From: an uncultured Bacteroides sp. | Lineage (GTDB): Bacteria; Bacteroidota; Bacteroidia; Bacteroidales; Bacteroidaceae | Reading direction: 5' to 3' | NCBI GenBank assembly: GCA_949285025.1 | Contig: CASDXG010000079.1 | Span: 104,037 to 168,036 of the forward strand | DNA: 64,000 nt | Shown here: positions 25,982-35,140 of the stretch, one piece after another | Layout: the number at the start of each line of letters is the position of its first letter | Numbering within the stretch: position 1 is the stretch's first letter | Position numbers and translations under genes: made by a program | Notes under the pieces: generated by a model | Database searches by the model: none | What the model was told of the DNA's origin: nothing | Seen by the model: only the letters and a program-made list of their open reading frames with translations

Positions 25982-28039
25982 TTAGTTGTCGTTTTCTGAA
26001 TAATAATTATATAAAGCTTCTTGAGAGCGGAATGGTGCATCTTCGGGGGAATGCCAGAACTCATTTGAACCATGTCCGTCAACAATACGCCCTTGCATCG
26101 TATCGGCCAGACCAAAATCTACAATACGTTTCATTTCTTCTTTGATATCCGGGTCATAGATCGGCGTGATGACTTCTACGCGGTGATCCAGATTCCTTGG
26201 CATCCAGTCGGCAGATCCCATAAAAACTTTTTCTTCTCCTCCGGAAGCGAATACAAAAATACGTGCATGTTCGAGATATCTGTCTATAATTCCATGAATT
26301 CGGATGTTTTCGCTTATTCCGGGAATTCCCGGAATGATGGAGCAGTTTCCGCGAACAAGTAAGTCAATATCTACACCGTTTTTTGAGGCTTCATATAATT
26401 TTTCTATGATATCTTCATCGGTTATATGATTGATTTTGACTTTTATATAGGCAGGTTTACCTGCTTTTTTGCTCTTAATTTCATTGTTTATCAGCGAAAT
26501 GAATTTCTTTTTCATTTCATTGGGTGAAACAAGAAGCTCCCTGAATTTTATGGGACTGTATGGCCTTTCTATGAAATCGAATACAGTGTTAACCTCTTTT
26601 ACTAATCGTGGAGCTGCAGTCATAAGCATACAGTCGGTATATGTTCTGGCATTACCTTCGTGAAAATTACCGGTACTGATGCATGCGATGTCCGCGCCTG
26701 TTTTCATTTCTATATGAGTTATTTTGGAATGAACTTTCAAGCCTTCGACTCCGAAATAAACTTTAATGCCGGCATCCTGCATCTTTTTTGACCATTTGAT
26801 GTTTGATTCTTCATCGAACCGGGCTAAGAGTTCGATGACTACGGTAACTTTCTTTCCGTTTCGTGCGGCGCCTATCAGAGCTTTTACCACTTTCGAATCT
26901 TTGGCCAAGCGGTATAGTGTGATTTTTATGCTGCGTACCTGTTTGCTGATGGCAGCTTCTTGTAAGACTCTGATGAATGAATCAAAACTGTGATACGGTA
27001 CATGAATGAACCGGTCTTTTTGTTGGATTTTATGCAGCAGACTGTCCGGACCGTCTAATTCCTTCTTTAGGATAGATGGCCATGACGGATATTTCAGATC
27101 TCGTCGGTTACAGTCGGGAAATTTCATCAAATCTTTATGGTTTTGATAGCGTCCGCCTTTCAGAACGGTATCTAATTTATCCAAGTCGAGCTTACGGAGT
27201 ACTCGTCTTAACAGGTCTTTAGGCATGAGACTGTCGTAAATAACCCGCAGAGGTTCTCCACGTTTTCTGCTTTTTACTCCTTTAGAAATTTTCTGTAATG
27301 TGCCGTTCCGTAGATCATTGTCTATTTCCATCTCGGCATCGCGGGTAAATTTGAAAGTGTAAGCTTCGAAAGTCTTAAAATCCAATCCTTCAAAAACCAA
27401 GGGAAGACAGCAGCGTATTACATCGTCCAAATAAATCAAATAACATTTGTCTCCTTGATCCGGCAGGCGGATGAACCGTCCGTAAGTATTGACCGGCAGT
27501 TCTAAAAATGCATAATCTGCTGTGTTTCGTGTATCTTGTTTGTGGGCTTTTACGGCCAGGTAAATGTTTTCGTCATTGTCGCTGTCCAATGCTTTTACCG
27601 ATGAAAGCCATATTGGGATAACGGAACCGCTCAGCTTTTCTTTGTAATATGAGCGTATGAACTGCAATTGTTCCGGTGACACTTCCGTATCGGAGACCAG
27701 AAAAATGTTTTTCTCTTGTAACGCTTGAGTGACATCATGAACAGCGGTTTCGTATTCTTTGATATAAAGTGAATTCAGTTTCCGGATTTGTTTCAAAATA
27801 TTTTTGGCGTGTTCTCTTTCTCGGCTTGCTGATTTGTCGGTGTATTCTACGATACGGCTTTCCGATGCAACGCGTACACGGAAGAACTCATCTAAGTTAT
27901 TTGAATAAATGCCCAAGAATGACATCCGTTCCATTAGCGGAACGTTCGGTCGCATTGCTTCCTGCAATATACGTCTGTTGAAGTACATCCAGCTTATATC
28001 TCTTTCCAGATAAGGAGATTCTTTCTTTTTAACCGTCAT
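25982..28039 (-). CDS. ppk1: Polyphosphate kinase 1
   Basis: Polymerises phosphate from ATP into polyphosphate, reversibly, at the inner membrane. The 685-residue length and domain order (N-terminal helical, head, and two phospholipase D-like C-terminal domains) are standard. The N-terminus shows RDISWMYFNRRILQEA and SNNLDEFFRVR; the phosphorylated His437 lies in KVHSKI, followed by STGNFHEGNARTYTD. The second PLD-like His region is near DRYLEHARIFVF. It heads the ppk1-ppx pair; a HicB-like gene sits 47 nt upstream on the same strand. Confidence 0.95.
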   Translation of the reverse strand: MTVKKKESPYLERDISWMYFNRRILQEAMRPNVPLMERMSFLGIYSNNLDEFFRVRVASESRIVEYTDKSASREREHAKNILKQIRKLNSLYIKEYETAVHDVTQALQEKNIFLVSDTEVSPEQLQFIRSYYKEKLSGSVIPIWLSSVKALDSDNDENIYLAVKAHKQDTRNTADYAFLELPVNTYGRFIRLPDQGDKCYLIYLDDVIRCCLPLVFEGLDFKTFEAYTFKFTRDAEMEIDNDLRNGTLQKISKGVKSRKRGEPLRVIYDSLMPKDLLRRVLRKLDLDKLDTVLKGGRYQNHKDLMKFPDCNRRDLKYPSWPSILKKELDGPDSLLHKIQQKDRFIHVPYHSFDSFIRVLQEAAISKQVRSIKITLYRLAKDSKVVKALIGAARNGKKVTVVIELLARFDEESNIKWSKKMQDAGIKVYFGVEGLKVHSKITHIEMKTGADIACISTGNFHEGNARTYTDCMLMTAAPRLVKEVNTVFDFIERPYSPIKFRELLVSPNEMKKKFISLINNEIKSKKAGKPAYIKVKINHITDEDIIEKLYEASKNGVDIDLLVRGNCSIIPGIPGISENIRIHGIIDRYLEHARIFVFASGGEEKVFMGSADWMPRNLDHRVEVITPIYDPDIKEEMKRIVDFGLADTMQGRIVDGHGSNEFWHSPEDAPFRSQEALYNYYSENDN

Positions 28040-28086
28040 AACTTGTATTTCATTATTTCTCTTTCGGTTTTATTTTTATAAGTTTA

Positions 28087-28278
28087 TTAAGCCATATCGT
28101 CAATTTGGTAAATTGCATTGATTTCATTAAGGAATTCCTCTTCTGCAACTTTCAAATTCTCTAAAGCTTCTTCGGCAGTTTCACCTATCGCAAAACATTG
28201 CTCATGTCCTAAAATGTAGGCATAGTAATTATTATCTACTGTGCACTCTATCACATATTTGTTTGCTGTAATGTTCAT
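28087..28278 (-). CDS. Small HicB-like protein without a HicA partner
   Basis: A 63-residue protein with the beta-beta-beta-alpha pattern of HicB-type antitoxin N-termini (YYAYILGHEQCFAIGETAEEALENL). It lacks any DNA-binding C-terminal domain and there is no HicA toxin gene beside it, so it is probably not a working toxin-antitoxin pair. I start it at the ATG at 28278; an in-frame ATG at 28305 would add nine residues. It lies 47 nt upstream of ppk1 on the same strand. Its function is unknown. Confidence 0.6.
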   Translation of the reverse strand: MNITANKYVIECTVDNNYYAYILGHEQCFAIGETAEEALENLKVAEEEFLNEINAIYQIDDMA

Positions 28279-28507
28279 ATTGACACTGACTTTTTTGTAA
28301 ACCACCCAAAAATCGATGTTTTATATTACAGAATCATGTATAAACAGTTACTTTTTTATTAAGCCGGGAACCGACGTCTTTGAAAAAAAGGCGTTTTTAT
28401 TTGCCTCGACGTATTTCTTTTTCAAAATAAAGGAAAAAAAGAGAAAATAGCGATGGATGGAATGTGAAAAAAGAAAAAAATAAAAATATTTTTTCAGGGA
28501 AATCACG

Positions 28508-28515
28508 TATCTTTG
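28508..28515 (+). promoter_or_regulatory. Probable -7 box of the Nif3-like gene
   Basis: TATCTTTG with a start near 28522, which places the first usable ATG at 28536 and excludes the earlier in-frame ATG at 28464. The remaining gap 28306-28507 is AT-rich with no gene seen. Confidence 0.55.
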
Positions 28516-28535
28516 CATTGTTTTCTTCACGAAAT

Positions 28536-29630
28536 ATGAAAATTAAGGATGTGATTGGTGCCCTTGAAATGATTGCGCCTCTGCCTTTGCAGGATGGTTT
28601 TGATAACGCCGGACTGCAAACCGGATTGACAGATGCGGAAGTTACAGGGGCATTGTTGTGTTTAGACGTAACGGAGGCGGTTCTTGATGAAGCAGTTTCA
28701 TTGGGATGTAATCTTGTCATCTCTCATCATCCGCTTTTGTTTAAACCTATAAAATCGTTGACAGGGGCTGACTATGTGTCACGCTGTTTGATGAAAGCTG
28801 TGAAAAACGATATTACGGTTTTTTCTATGCATACCAATCTTGACAATGCTTTTCAGGGAGTTAATTATAAGATAGCCGAGAAAATAGGACTGTCGAACGT
28901 AAGCATTCTTGAGCCGAAAGAAGGGCTTTTGCTGAAATTTGTAACGTTTGTTCCTGAAAATAAAGCGGAATATGTGCGAAATGCATTGTTTAAAGCCGGA
29001 TGCGGCTGTATAGGAAATTACGATTCATGCAGTTATAACACTGAAGGGATCGGGACATTCCGTGCGGGAGCGGGAACACATCCGTATTGCGGACGCATCG
29101 GGGAACTGCACAACGAAAATGAAGTAAGAATAGAAACAGTACTTCCTGCATATAAAAAAACGGAGATATTGAAGATATTATCGGAGATTCATCCTTATGA
29201 AGAACCGGCATTTGATTTCTATCCGCTTCAGAATGCTTGGAATATGGTAGGAGCCGGTCTTATGGGTGAGCTTGTTGAACCTGAGACGGAACGTGATTTT
29301 TTGTTGCGCGTGAAGACAGTTTTTGAAACAGGGTGTATAAAACATTCAAAAATGACGGGACGTTTGATACGAAACGTGGCCTTGTGTGGTGGAGCAGGCG
29401 CTTTTCTTTTGCCAAAAGCTGTGCGGAAAAGTGCAGATGTGTTTATTACCGGCGAGGTGAAATATCACGATTATTTTTATTATGAGAATGACATCCTGAT
29501 AGCTGAAATCGGGCATTATGAGAGTGAGCAGTACACAAAAGAACTATTTTATTCAATTATACGGGATAAGTTTCCGATGTTGAATCTTTATATGACTCGG
29601 ATTAATACGAATCCCATCAAATACTTGTAA
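28536..29630 (+). CDS. Nif3-like dinuclear metal-centre protein
   Basis: A 364-residue protein of the Nif3/DUF34 family, often labelled GTP cyclohydrolase I type 2. These form hexamers with a two-metal site; the cellular reaction is not settled. Metal-ligand regions are visible at VISHHPLLFK (about 65-75) near the N-terminus and at ITGEVKYHDYFY and EIGHYESEQ near the C-terminus. The middle (about 140-245) is the CutA-like insertion seen in the longer bacterial forms. It is 5 nt before the zinc-ribbon gene, a pair often seen in bacteria. Confidence 0.88.
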   Translation: MKIKDVIGALEMIAPLPLQDGFDNAGLQTGLTDAEVTGALLCLDVTEAVLDEAVSLGCNLVISHHPLLFKPIKSLTGADYVSRCLMKAVKNDITVFSMHTNLDNAFQGVNYKIAEKIGLSNVSILEPKEGLLLKFVTFVPENKAEYVRNALFKAGCGCIGNYDSCSYNTEGIGTFRAGAGTHPYCGRIGELHNENEVRIETVLPAYKKTEILKILSEIHPYEEPAFDFYPLQNAWNMVGAGLMGELVEPETERDFLLRVKTVFETGCIKHSKMTGRLIRNVALCGGAGAFLLPKAVRKSADVFITGEVKYHDYFYYENDILIAEIGHYESEQYTKELFYSIIRDKFPMLNLYMTRINTNPIKYL

Positions 29631-29635
29631 AAGAT

Positions 29636-30418
29636 ATGGTTAAAGAAGTAAAGAAAGATCCTACGGAGTTGAGCGTAGAAGAAAAATTGAAGGCGTTGTA
29701 TCAATTGCAGACAATGTTGTCGGAAATTGATAAGATTAAGACATTACGTGGTGAACTTCCGCTTGAGGTACAAGATTTGGAAGATGAGATTGCCGGATTG
29801 GGGGCCCGTATAGAAAAGATTAAAAAAGAAATTGCAGACTTGAAATTGAATGTGGCATCCAAGAAGATTGAAATCGAAACGGCTAAATCGTCAATAGATA
29901 AATATAAATCCCAACAGGAAAATGTGCGGAACAATCGCGAGTATGATGTGCTTTCAAAAGAAATAGAATTTCAGAGTCTGGAAGTGGAGCTGTGCGAGAA
30001 ACGTATAAGAGAATATACAGAAGCGGTTGCTGCGAAGGAAGAGGAGATTGAGAAGAATTCAACGCAATTGGAAGAACGCTCCAAAGACTTGGAAATAAAG
30101 AAGAGCGAACTGGACGAAATAATTTCGGAAACAAAGCAGGAAGAGGAGAAATTGCGTGAAAGAGCGAAAGAACTGGAAACTACGATAGAACCGCGTTTGC
30201 TTCAGGCTTTTAAACGCATTCGCAAGAATTCTCGTAACGGATTGGGTATTACTTATGTGCAACGTGATGCCTGCGGTGGTTGTTTTAATAAAATTCCGCC
30301 CCAAAAACAGCTGGATATCCGTATGCGTAAGAAAATTATTGTATGCGAATATTGTGGACGTATTATGATCGATCCTGAATTGGCTGGAGTAGAACAAAGC
30401 AAAGACGGAGAGAAATAA
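29636..30418 (+). CDS. Coiled-coil protein with C4 zinc ribbon (CdsZ-like)
   Basis: A 260-residue cytosolic protein. Residues about 15-195 are a long, charge-rich coiled coil (heptads rich in Glu, Lys, Leu). The C-terminal part has a four-Cys zinc ribbon: CGGCFNKIPPQ and, 20 residues on, CEYCGRIM. Such zf-RING_7-type proteins are thought to bind nucleic acid or assist translation or secretion; the role in Bacteroidota is not known. Co-transcribed with the Nif3-like gene. Confidence 0.85.
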   Translation: MVKEVKKDPTELSVEEKLKALYQLQTMLSEIDKIKTLRGELPLEVQDLEDEIAGLGARIEKIKKEIADLKLNVASKKIEIETAKSSIDKYKSQQENVRNNREYDVLSKEIEFQSLEVELCEKRIREYTEAVAAKEEEIEKNSTQLEERSKDLEIKKSELDEIISETKQEEEKLRERAKELETTIEPRLLQAFKRIRKNSRNGLGITYVQRDACGGCFNKIPPQKQLDIRMRKKIIVCEYCGRIMIDPELAGVEQSKDGEK

Positions 30419-30460
30419 GATACTTGTTAAGTGTATTTGTAACGGTTTTTGAAATATAAT

Positions 30461-30502
30461 AAAAGCAATGAAGCAGACGTTTGCGTCTGCTTCATTGCTT
30501 TT
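30461..30502. terminator. Bidirectional terminator between convergent genes
   Basis: A perfect 19-bp stem, AAAAGCAATGAAGCAGACG (30461-30479) with its reverse complement (30484-30502), loop TTTG, with A and T runs at the ends. It serves the zinc-ribbon gene on the plus strand and the MFS gene on the minus strand; the last arm touches the MFS stop codon at 30501-30503. Confidence 0.85.
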
Positions 30503-31655
30503 ATTGTTTCATCTTCAGTGAAATCCATCCTAAATACAGCATACACGGTAAAAGGAGCAGCAGGCCGGTTATTTGTCCGAATGCATCCGATAGAATGCCC
30601 ATAAACGGTGTTATAAGTGCACCGCCTGATACGCCCATTATCATGAGTGCGGATATTTCATTTGCTCGCAGGGGAAGACATTGCAGTGCGTAAGAAAATA
30701 TTATGGAAAAGACATTGGAACACGCCAGACCGACCAGAATGATCATTGTTGACATGACCCATAGATTCGGAATACTCAATAGTACGATGAAAGCGATGCA
30801 TGAGAGGATCATGCTCCATTTTAAGAATGTTTTTCCGGTAATGCGCGCTAAAAGGAAGGCTCCCCCAAATGATCCTATGGTGCGTGAAGCGAAATAAAGG
30901 CTTGTTCCTAACCCGCCTTCTGCTAAAGATAATCCGGCACGCTCTACAAGTATTTTAGGAATTGTGGTATTCAGGCCGACATCAATGCCTACAATCAGCA
31001 GGATTCCGACAAAGAGAAGGAGTATAGTGCGATTGCCAAATAATGATAATGTCGTTTTAAACGAAGCATGTTCCGATGGAGTCGTTTCGTGCTCCGGAAC
31101 ACTAAGCCACATCCATATCCCGACGATAATTGTTGTAATTGCATAAACGGGGAAGAGCCATCGCCAGTCTCCAAAGCAGGATGCGGCCAGTCCGGCAATA
31201 ATAGGTCCTAAAAATGAGGATACGGATTTGATAAATTGTCCTAATGTTAGGATGCTTGCTGTGCGGTCGGGTGAAACGGTTTGTGCCACCATCGGGTTTA
31301 ATGATACCTGTAATAATGCATTTCCAATGCCTAAAAGAGCAAAAGCCAGCAGGATATTTATAAAGGTATAGCTGAATAATGGCAATAACATAGCCACAGC
31401 AGTCATACTGAAGGCGATTAAGACTGTATTGCGTTTGCCTATTTTCCCCATGATGATGCCTGTTGGAATGGAGCAGATGACGAACCATAAGAATACCATC
31501 ATAGGAAGCAAATTGGCAATAGAGTCGGACAAGGAAAAATCTTCTTTTATGAAATTCGTTGCAATGCCGACCGCATCGACGAATCCCATAATAAAGAATC
31601 CAAGTAGAATCGGCAGTATTGTGTAACGTGATGTGGTTATGTTATTTGTTGCCAT
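30501..31655 (-). CDS. MFS sugar transporter, probably for mannose or its oligomers
   Basis: A 384-residue inner-membrane transporter with about twelve hydrophobic helices. The loop after helix 2 carries IIMGKIGKRN, the place of the MFS Asp/Gly-x-x-x-Asp-Arg motif. It ends the operon with a GH92 mannosidase, ROK kinase and mannose-6-phosphate isomerase, so import of mannose is the simplest inference; proton or sodium coupling cannot be told. It begins 11 nt after the GH92 stop. Confidence 0.82.
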   Translation of the reverse strand: MATNNITTSRYTILPILLGFFIMGFVDAVGIATNFIKEDFSLSDSIANLLPMMVFLWFVICSIPTGIIMGKIGKRNTVLIAFSMTAVAMLLPLFSYTFINILLAFALLGIGNALLQVSLNPMVAQTVSPDRTASILTLGQFIKSVSSFLGPIIAGLAASCFGDWRWLFPVYAITTIIVGIWMWLSVPEHETTPSEHASFKTTLSLFGNRTILLLFVGILLIVGIDVGLNTTIPKILVERAGLSLAEGGLGTSLYFASRTIGSFGGAFLLARITGKTFLKWSMILSCIAFIVLLSIPNLWVMSTMIILVGLACSNVFSIIFSYALQCLPLRANEISALMIMGVSGGALITPFMGILSDAFGQITGLLLLLPCMLYLGWISLKMKQ

Positions 31656-31666
31656 TACCGTTGTTT

Positions 31667-34021
31667 TTAATAATTGTCTTTCGGGGTATTCCCCATTTCA
31701 ACTTCAAGGTGTCCGCCTTTGATTATTTCTGTGAATGGAATGTGTACATCATGTAAAGGTTTTCCATTCAACGTATATTGTTGTACGTAGTTATTTTCCT
31801 TACTTATCCCGCTGGTTGATATGACAAATTCTTTTCCGGGATAATAATTTTCATTCAGCTTGATGGTTATTTTGTCGAATAAAGGAGCTCCCAGTCCAAA
31901 GCTTGGTTTTGTGTCTGTCAGTCCTTTCACATCAAACAGTCCCATAGAAGATATTACAAACCAGGCTCCGAGTTGTCCTTGATCTTCGTCCTGTCCGTAG
32001 CCATAACCGTGAATACCCTCTGTTCCGTAGAACTCATTTAAGATGGCTCTTACCCATTTTTGTGTTAATGATGGGCGGCCTGCTTCATTGAATAGCCATG
32101 AAATATGCAGACAGGGCTGGTTCCCTTGATTATATAAGGTCTGCAATCCGGCAAAAGCTCCAACTTCTTTACCTCCACTGAAAATAAGTTTCTGTGAGAC
32201 GCTGAAGATGCTGTCCAGACGGGCATTAAATGTTTCAGCTCCGACTTTGGTAACTAATGTCTTTACATCGTGCGGCACGTAGAAAGTATATTGCCATGCA
32301 TTTCCCTCCTGGAAGCCTCTCCATACTTGCATCGGATTAAAGTTTTCTATAAAATCCCCGTCTTTTTTCTTAGGACGTATAAAATTGGTTGACGGATCGT
32401 ATAAGCGTTCCCAACCTTTTGACAGGTACATCAGTTTATTATAATTGGCCGTGTCTCCTAATTGTGCAGCCCATTGTGCAACAGCCCATGCGCTGTAAGA
32501 GTATTCCAATGTATGTGAAGCAGAAAACATGAACGCTTCGTCCGGGCCGTTTCCTTCATCTTGGTGAGGAACATATCCGTAGGTGACAAATTCTTTTGTA
32601 TCAACTTTCCCGGCTCCTAAGGGGCGGTTGTTTCCGTCTAATTCGTTCTTTAAACAAGCCTCGTATGCTAATTGGGTATCAAAATCGCGTATTCCGCATT
32701 GGTATGCGCCGGCAATGACTGTACTTAGCAAGTTTGTTCCTACGCCCGATACATAACGATTGTTTGCAAGACCGTCGGCCAGCCATCCTCCATCTTTATA
32801 TTCTTGCAGATGACTGCTGATATAGTCTGAAAGATATTCAGGGTAAGCCAATGTCCATATTTGCGACAAATTCCACTGTCCACCCCAAATGGCATCTGTA
32901 TTGTAAATATTATAAATGGGTTTTCCTGCTTTCATAGGCAGTTGGCCAACTGTTCCATCGTGTTTGGGATAGGCACCGTTTATATCATTGGCAAGGCCTC
33001 TGCCAAGCAGTGCGTGGTAAAGTCCGGTATAAAACTTTACTTTATCTGCATGATTGTTTGTTTCTACCCGGATTCGTCCAAGATATTCTTCCCAAGTTTG
33101 CAATGCGGCATCTTTGGCCTGATCGAATGAAAGATTGGATGCTTCTTCTTTTAAATTGATGCGTGCATTCTCAATGGATGTGTAAGATAGTCCGATTTTA
33201 GCTGTCACGCTCCCGGCTTCTTTCATCTGATATGTCAGGTATATGCCGGCTCCGAGTCCTTTTGCTTCTTTCTTATTGGGATGTTGTTTTTCTCCATTGA
33301 ACGAACCGAAAGAATCGGGTTTACGGTCTAATTCTGCAGAAAAATAGAGGGGAACGTTGGCGCCCGGCTGATATTTTTTTACATATTCCGGCTCTGTTAT
33401 GACCCATCCTTCTACATGTCCGTCGGATGTGTATGTAACCCATGCGTCACGTACGGCTCCACTTTCCCCTTGACGGTTCCCTATATCGAAAAGAATGTGG
33501 TTTTCATCGTCGGCCTGGAACGAGTAACGTTGGTAGGCTACACGCGGAGTGGCTGTCAGTTCAGTCCGAATCTGATAATCATCAAGCAGGACAGAGTAAT
33601 AGCCGGCTGTGGCAATTTCGTTCTTTCTGTCGAAGTGCGAACGGTACCCTGTCTTGATGCTGTCGTTTACCGAACCGGGCTTTGTTATCAGTTTTCCACT
33701 TGTTGGCATTAAGACGATGCCACCGACCTGAAATTCATGCAGGCAGGGAAAACCTTCGATAGTGTTGTCTCTGTAGTCGTATCCCGTAGCTTCCCATCCG
33801 GATTTATTGCCCAGACTTCCGTTTGTTGAGGGGCCGGGTTTTGCTAAGCCGAAAGGCAGAGCTCCGGGAGCGAAGTGGAACCAGCGGCAATGTGCTGTTC
33901 CGATACGCGGTTCGACGTATTGTGTGAGATTTTCTGTTTGTTCATTCTGCTTGTCTTTATGCGGTGTGCATGACAGCATAAAGATGCTTGACAGGAATAA
34001 TAGTCGATAAAAATGTTTCAT
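31667..34021 (-). CDS. GH92 alpha-mannosidase, lipoprotein
   Basis: Calcium-dependent exo-alpha-mannosidase that trims mannose from N-glycans or yeast mannan. The 784-residue protein has a lipoprotein signal with lipobox FMLSC (Cys18). The N-terminal beta domain starts with VEPRIGTAH, and the (alpha/alpha)6 barrel carries the family motif QDEDQGQLGAWFVISSMGLF near 670-690, with its acidic pair. There is no acidic run after Cys18 (TPHKDK), so a periplasm-facing position is more likely than the cell surface. Linkage preference (1,2/1,3/1,4) cannot be read. It is the third gene of the mannose operon. Confidence 0.92.
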   Translation of the reverse strand: MKHFYRLLFLSSIFMLSCTPHKDKQNEQTENLTQYVEPRIGTAHCRWFHFAPGALPFGLAKPGPSTNGSLGNKSGWEATGYDYRDNTIEGFPCLHEFQVGGIVLMPTSGKLITKPGSVNDSIKTGYRSHFDRKNEIATAGYYSVLLDDYQIRTELTATPRVAYQRYSFQADDENHILFDIGNRQGESGAVRDAWVTYTSDGHVEGWVITEPEYVKKYQPGANVPLYFSAELDRKPDSFGSFNGEKQHPNKKEAKGLGAGIYLTYQMKEAGSVTAKIGLSYTSIENARINLKEEASNLSFDQAKDAALQTWEEYLGRIRVETNNHADKVKFYTGLYHALLGRGLANDINGAYPKHDGTVGQLPMKAGKPIYNIYNTDAIWGGQWNLSQIWTLAYPEYLSDYISSHLQEYKDGGWLADGLANNRYVSGVGTNLLSTVIAGAYQCGIRDFDTQLAYEACLKNELDGNNRPLGAGKVDTKEFVTYGYVPHQDEGNGPDEAFMFSASHTLEYSYSAWAVAQWAAQLGDTANYNKLMYLSKGWERLYDPSTNFIRPKKKDGDFIENFNPMQVWRGFQEGNAWQYTFYVPHDVKTLVTKVGAETFNARLDSIFSVSQKLIFSGGKEVGAFAGLQTLYNQGNQPCLHISWLFNEAGRPSLTQKWVRAILNEFYGTEGIHGYGYGQDEDQGQLGAWFVISSMGLFDVKGLTDTKPSFGLGAPLFDKITIKLNENYYPGKEFVISTSGISKENNYVQQYTLNGKPLHDVHIPFTEIIKGGHLEVEMGNTPKDNY

Positions 34022-34032
34022 GTTATTTATAT

Positions 34033-35133
34033 TTAGTTGTTTATGTTTAGTTCGTTCAGTTTGTTTAATGCAAATTTATAGGCACCTAAGGCAATAGCCC
34101 GATTCGTTCCTAATCGTGAAATGGCAATACCAATGCGTTTGAACGGATCATAATCGATGTATTGTTCACTTTCCGGTATGCGTATCTGCTTGCTTCTGTT
34201 TTCTAAAAACAGTTTCTTTTCCGTTGAGTCTTCCAGATTGAAGAGTTCCATCTGGAGACGATTAAAGCATGTGCCGTTCATCATGTGGAGTGATTCTTTC
34301 ATTTCCCGTATCAAGGCCGGCAGAATATATTTGCTTGCTCCGGCCAACCCGCCTCCGATAACGATTAAACCATCTATCAGCGTAATCGCTTCAGCAATTG
34401 CATTTCCTGCCATTTCGCCGAGTTCTTCGAAAGAAAAGATGGCGGCTTTTTGGTTGCCGGAACGCCGTCCTTCTGCAATGTCAAAGATGTCTTTTGGCGT
34501 TAATTCCCCGTTGTCTCCCGATAAAGATGCGTATACTCTTTTTACAGCTCTGATACTGACACTTTCTTCAACGATGAAATCCAGGTAACGTTTGTTGCGC
34601 AAACACCAGACATCTCCTCCGGCTCCGTTGTCACCGGTGAGTAATTTCCCGTCGATTACAACGCCGGCACCAAAACCGGTGCCGAGTGTAACTCCTAATA
34701 AATTCCGATAGCGTTTCGCATTTCCTGCCGTAGATAAATCATTGTTTATGGCCGGTAGTATACCTTCCGATGCTTCTCCATATGCAAAAAGATTTCCATC
34801 GTTATTGATGAATACGGGAATCCGAAAATGTTTTTTTAAGAAAGCTCCTAAAGCGATACCTCCGCGAAAGGCCGGAAAATTGGGTAAGTCGCCGATAATT
34901 CCTGATTCATAATCCGCAGGTCCCGGAAAAGCAAAACTGATAGCTGAAGGGGTTTCGGGAAGCATGTTTCTTACTTTCTCAAACCCGTTCACCAAAACTC
35001 TCAGACATCGGTCAAGGTTATTTACTTCCGAATGTAAAATGACTGGTGATACGATTTCCTGTTTGTCTTGAATTGCCGAGAACACCATGTTTGTACCTCC
35101 GGCATCAAGTGTCATAACAATGCGTTTATCCAT
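34033..35133 (-). CDS. ROK-family sugar kinase without the usual zinc motif
   Basis: A 366-residue ROK protein, by context a mannokinase or glucokinase. The phosphate-binding loop DAGGTNMVFSA is at the N-terminus; GVTLGTGFGAGVVIDG (the ATP-fold) is in the middle. ROK enzymes normally have a C-x-C-G-x-x-G-C-x-E zinc site here; instead the protein reads GGDVWCLRNKRYLDF with a single Cys, so zinc binding is probably lost. No HTH domain, so it is an enzyme rather than a repressor. Start at 35133 gives a 7-nt gap to the isomerase stop; the earlier in-frame ATG at 35160 would overlap it. Confidence 0.85.
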   Translation of the reverse strand: MDKRIVMTLDAGGTNMVFSAIQDKQEIVSPVILHSEVNNLDRCLRVLVNGFEKVRNMLPETPSAISFAFPGPADYESGIIGDLPNFPAFRGGIALGAFLKKHFRIPVFINNDGNLFAYGEASEGILPAINNDLSTAGNAKRYRNLLGVTLGTGFGAGVVIDGKLLTGDNGAGGDVWCLRNKRYLDFIVEESVSIRAVKRVYASLSGDNGELTPKDIFDIAEGRRSGNQKAAIFSFEELGEMAGNAIAEAITLIDGLIVIGGGLAGASKYILPALIREMKESLHMMNGTCFNRLQMELFNLEDSTEKKLFLENRSKQIRIPESEQYIDYDPFKRIGIAISRLGTNRAIALGAYKFALNKLNELNINN

Positions 35134-35140
35134 CTTTATC

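Noticed and set aside
28087-28278. HicAB toxin-antitoxin system
   Set aside because: No HicA-type double-stranded RNA-binding protein is present on either side and the HicB-like protein lacks a DNA-binding domain.
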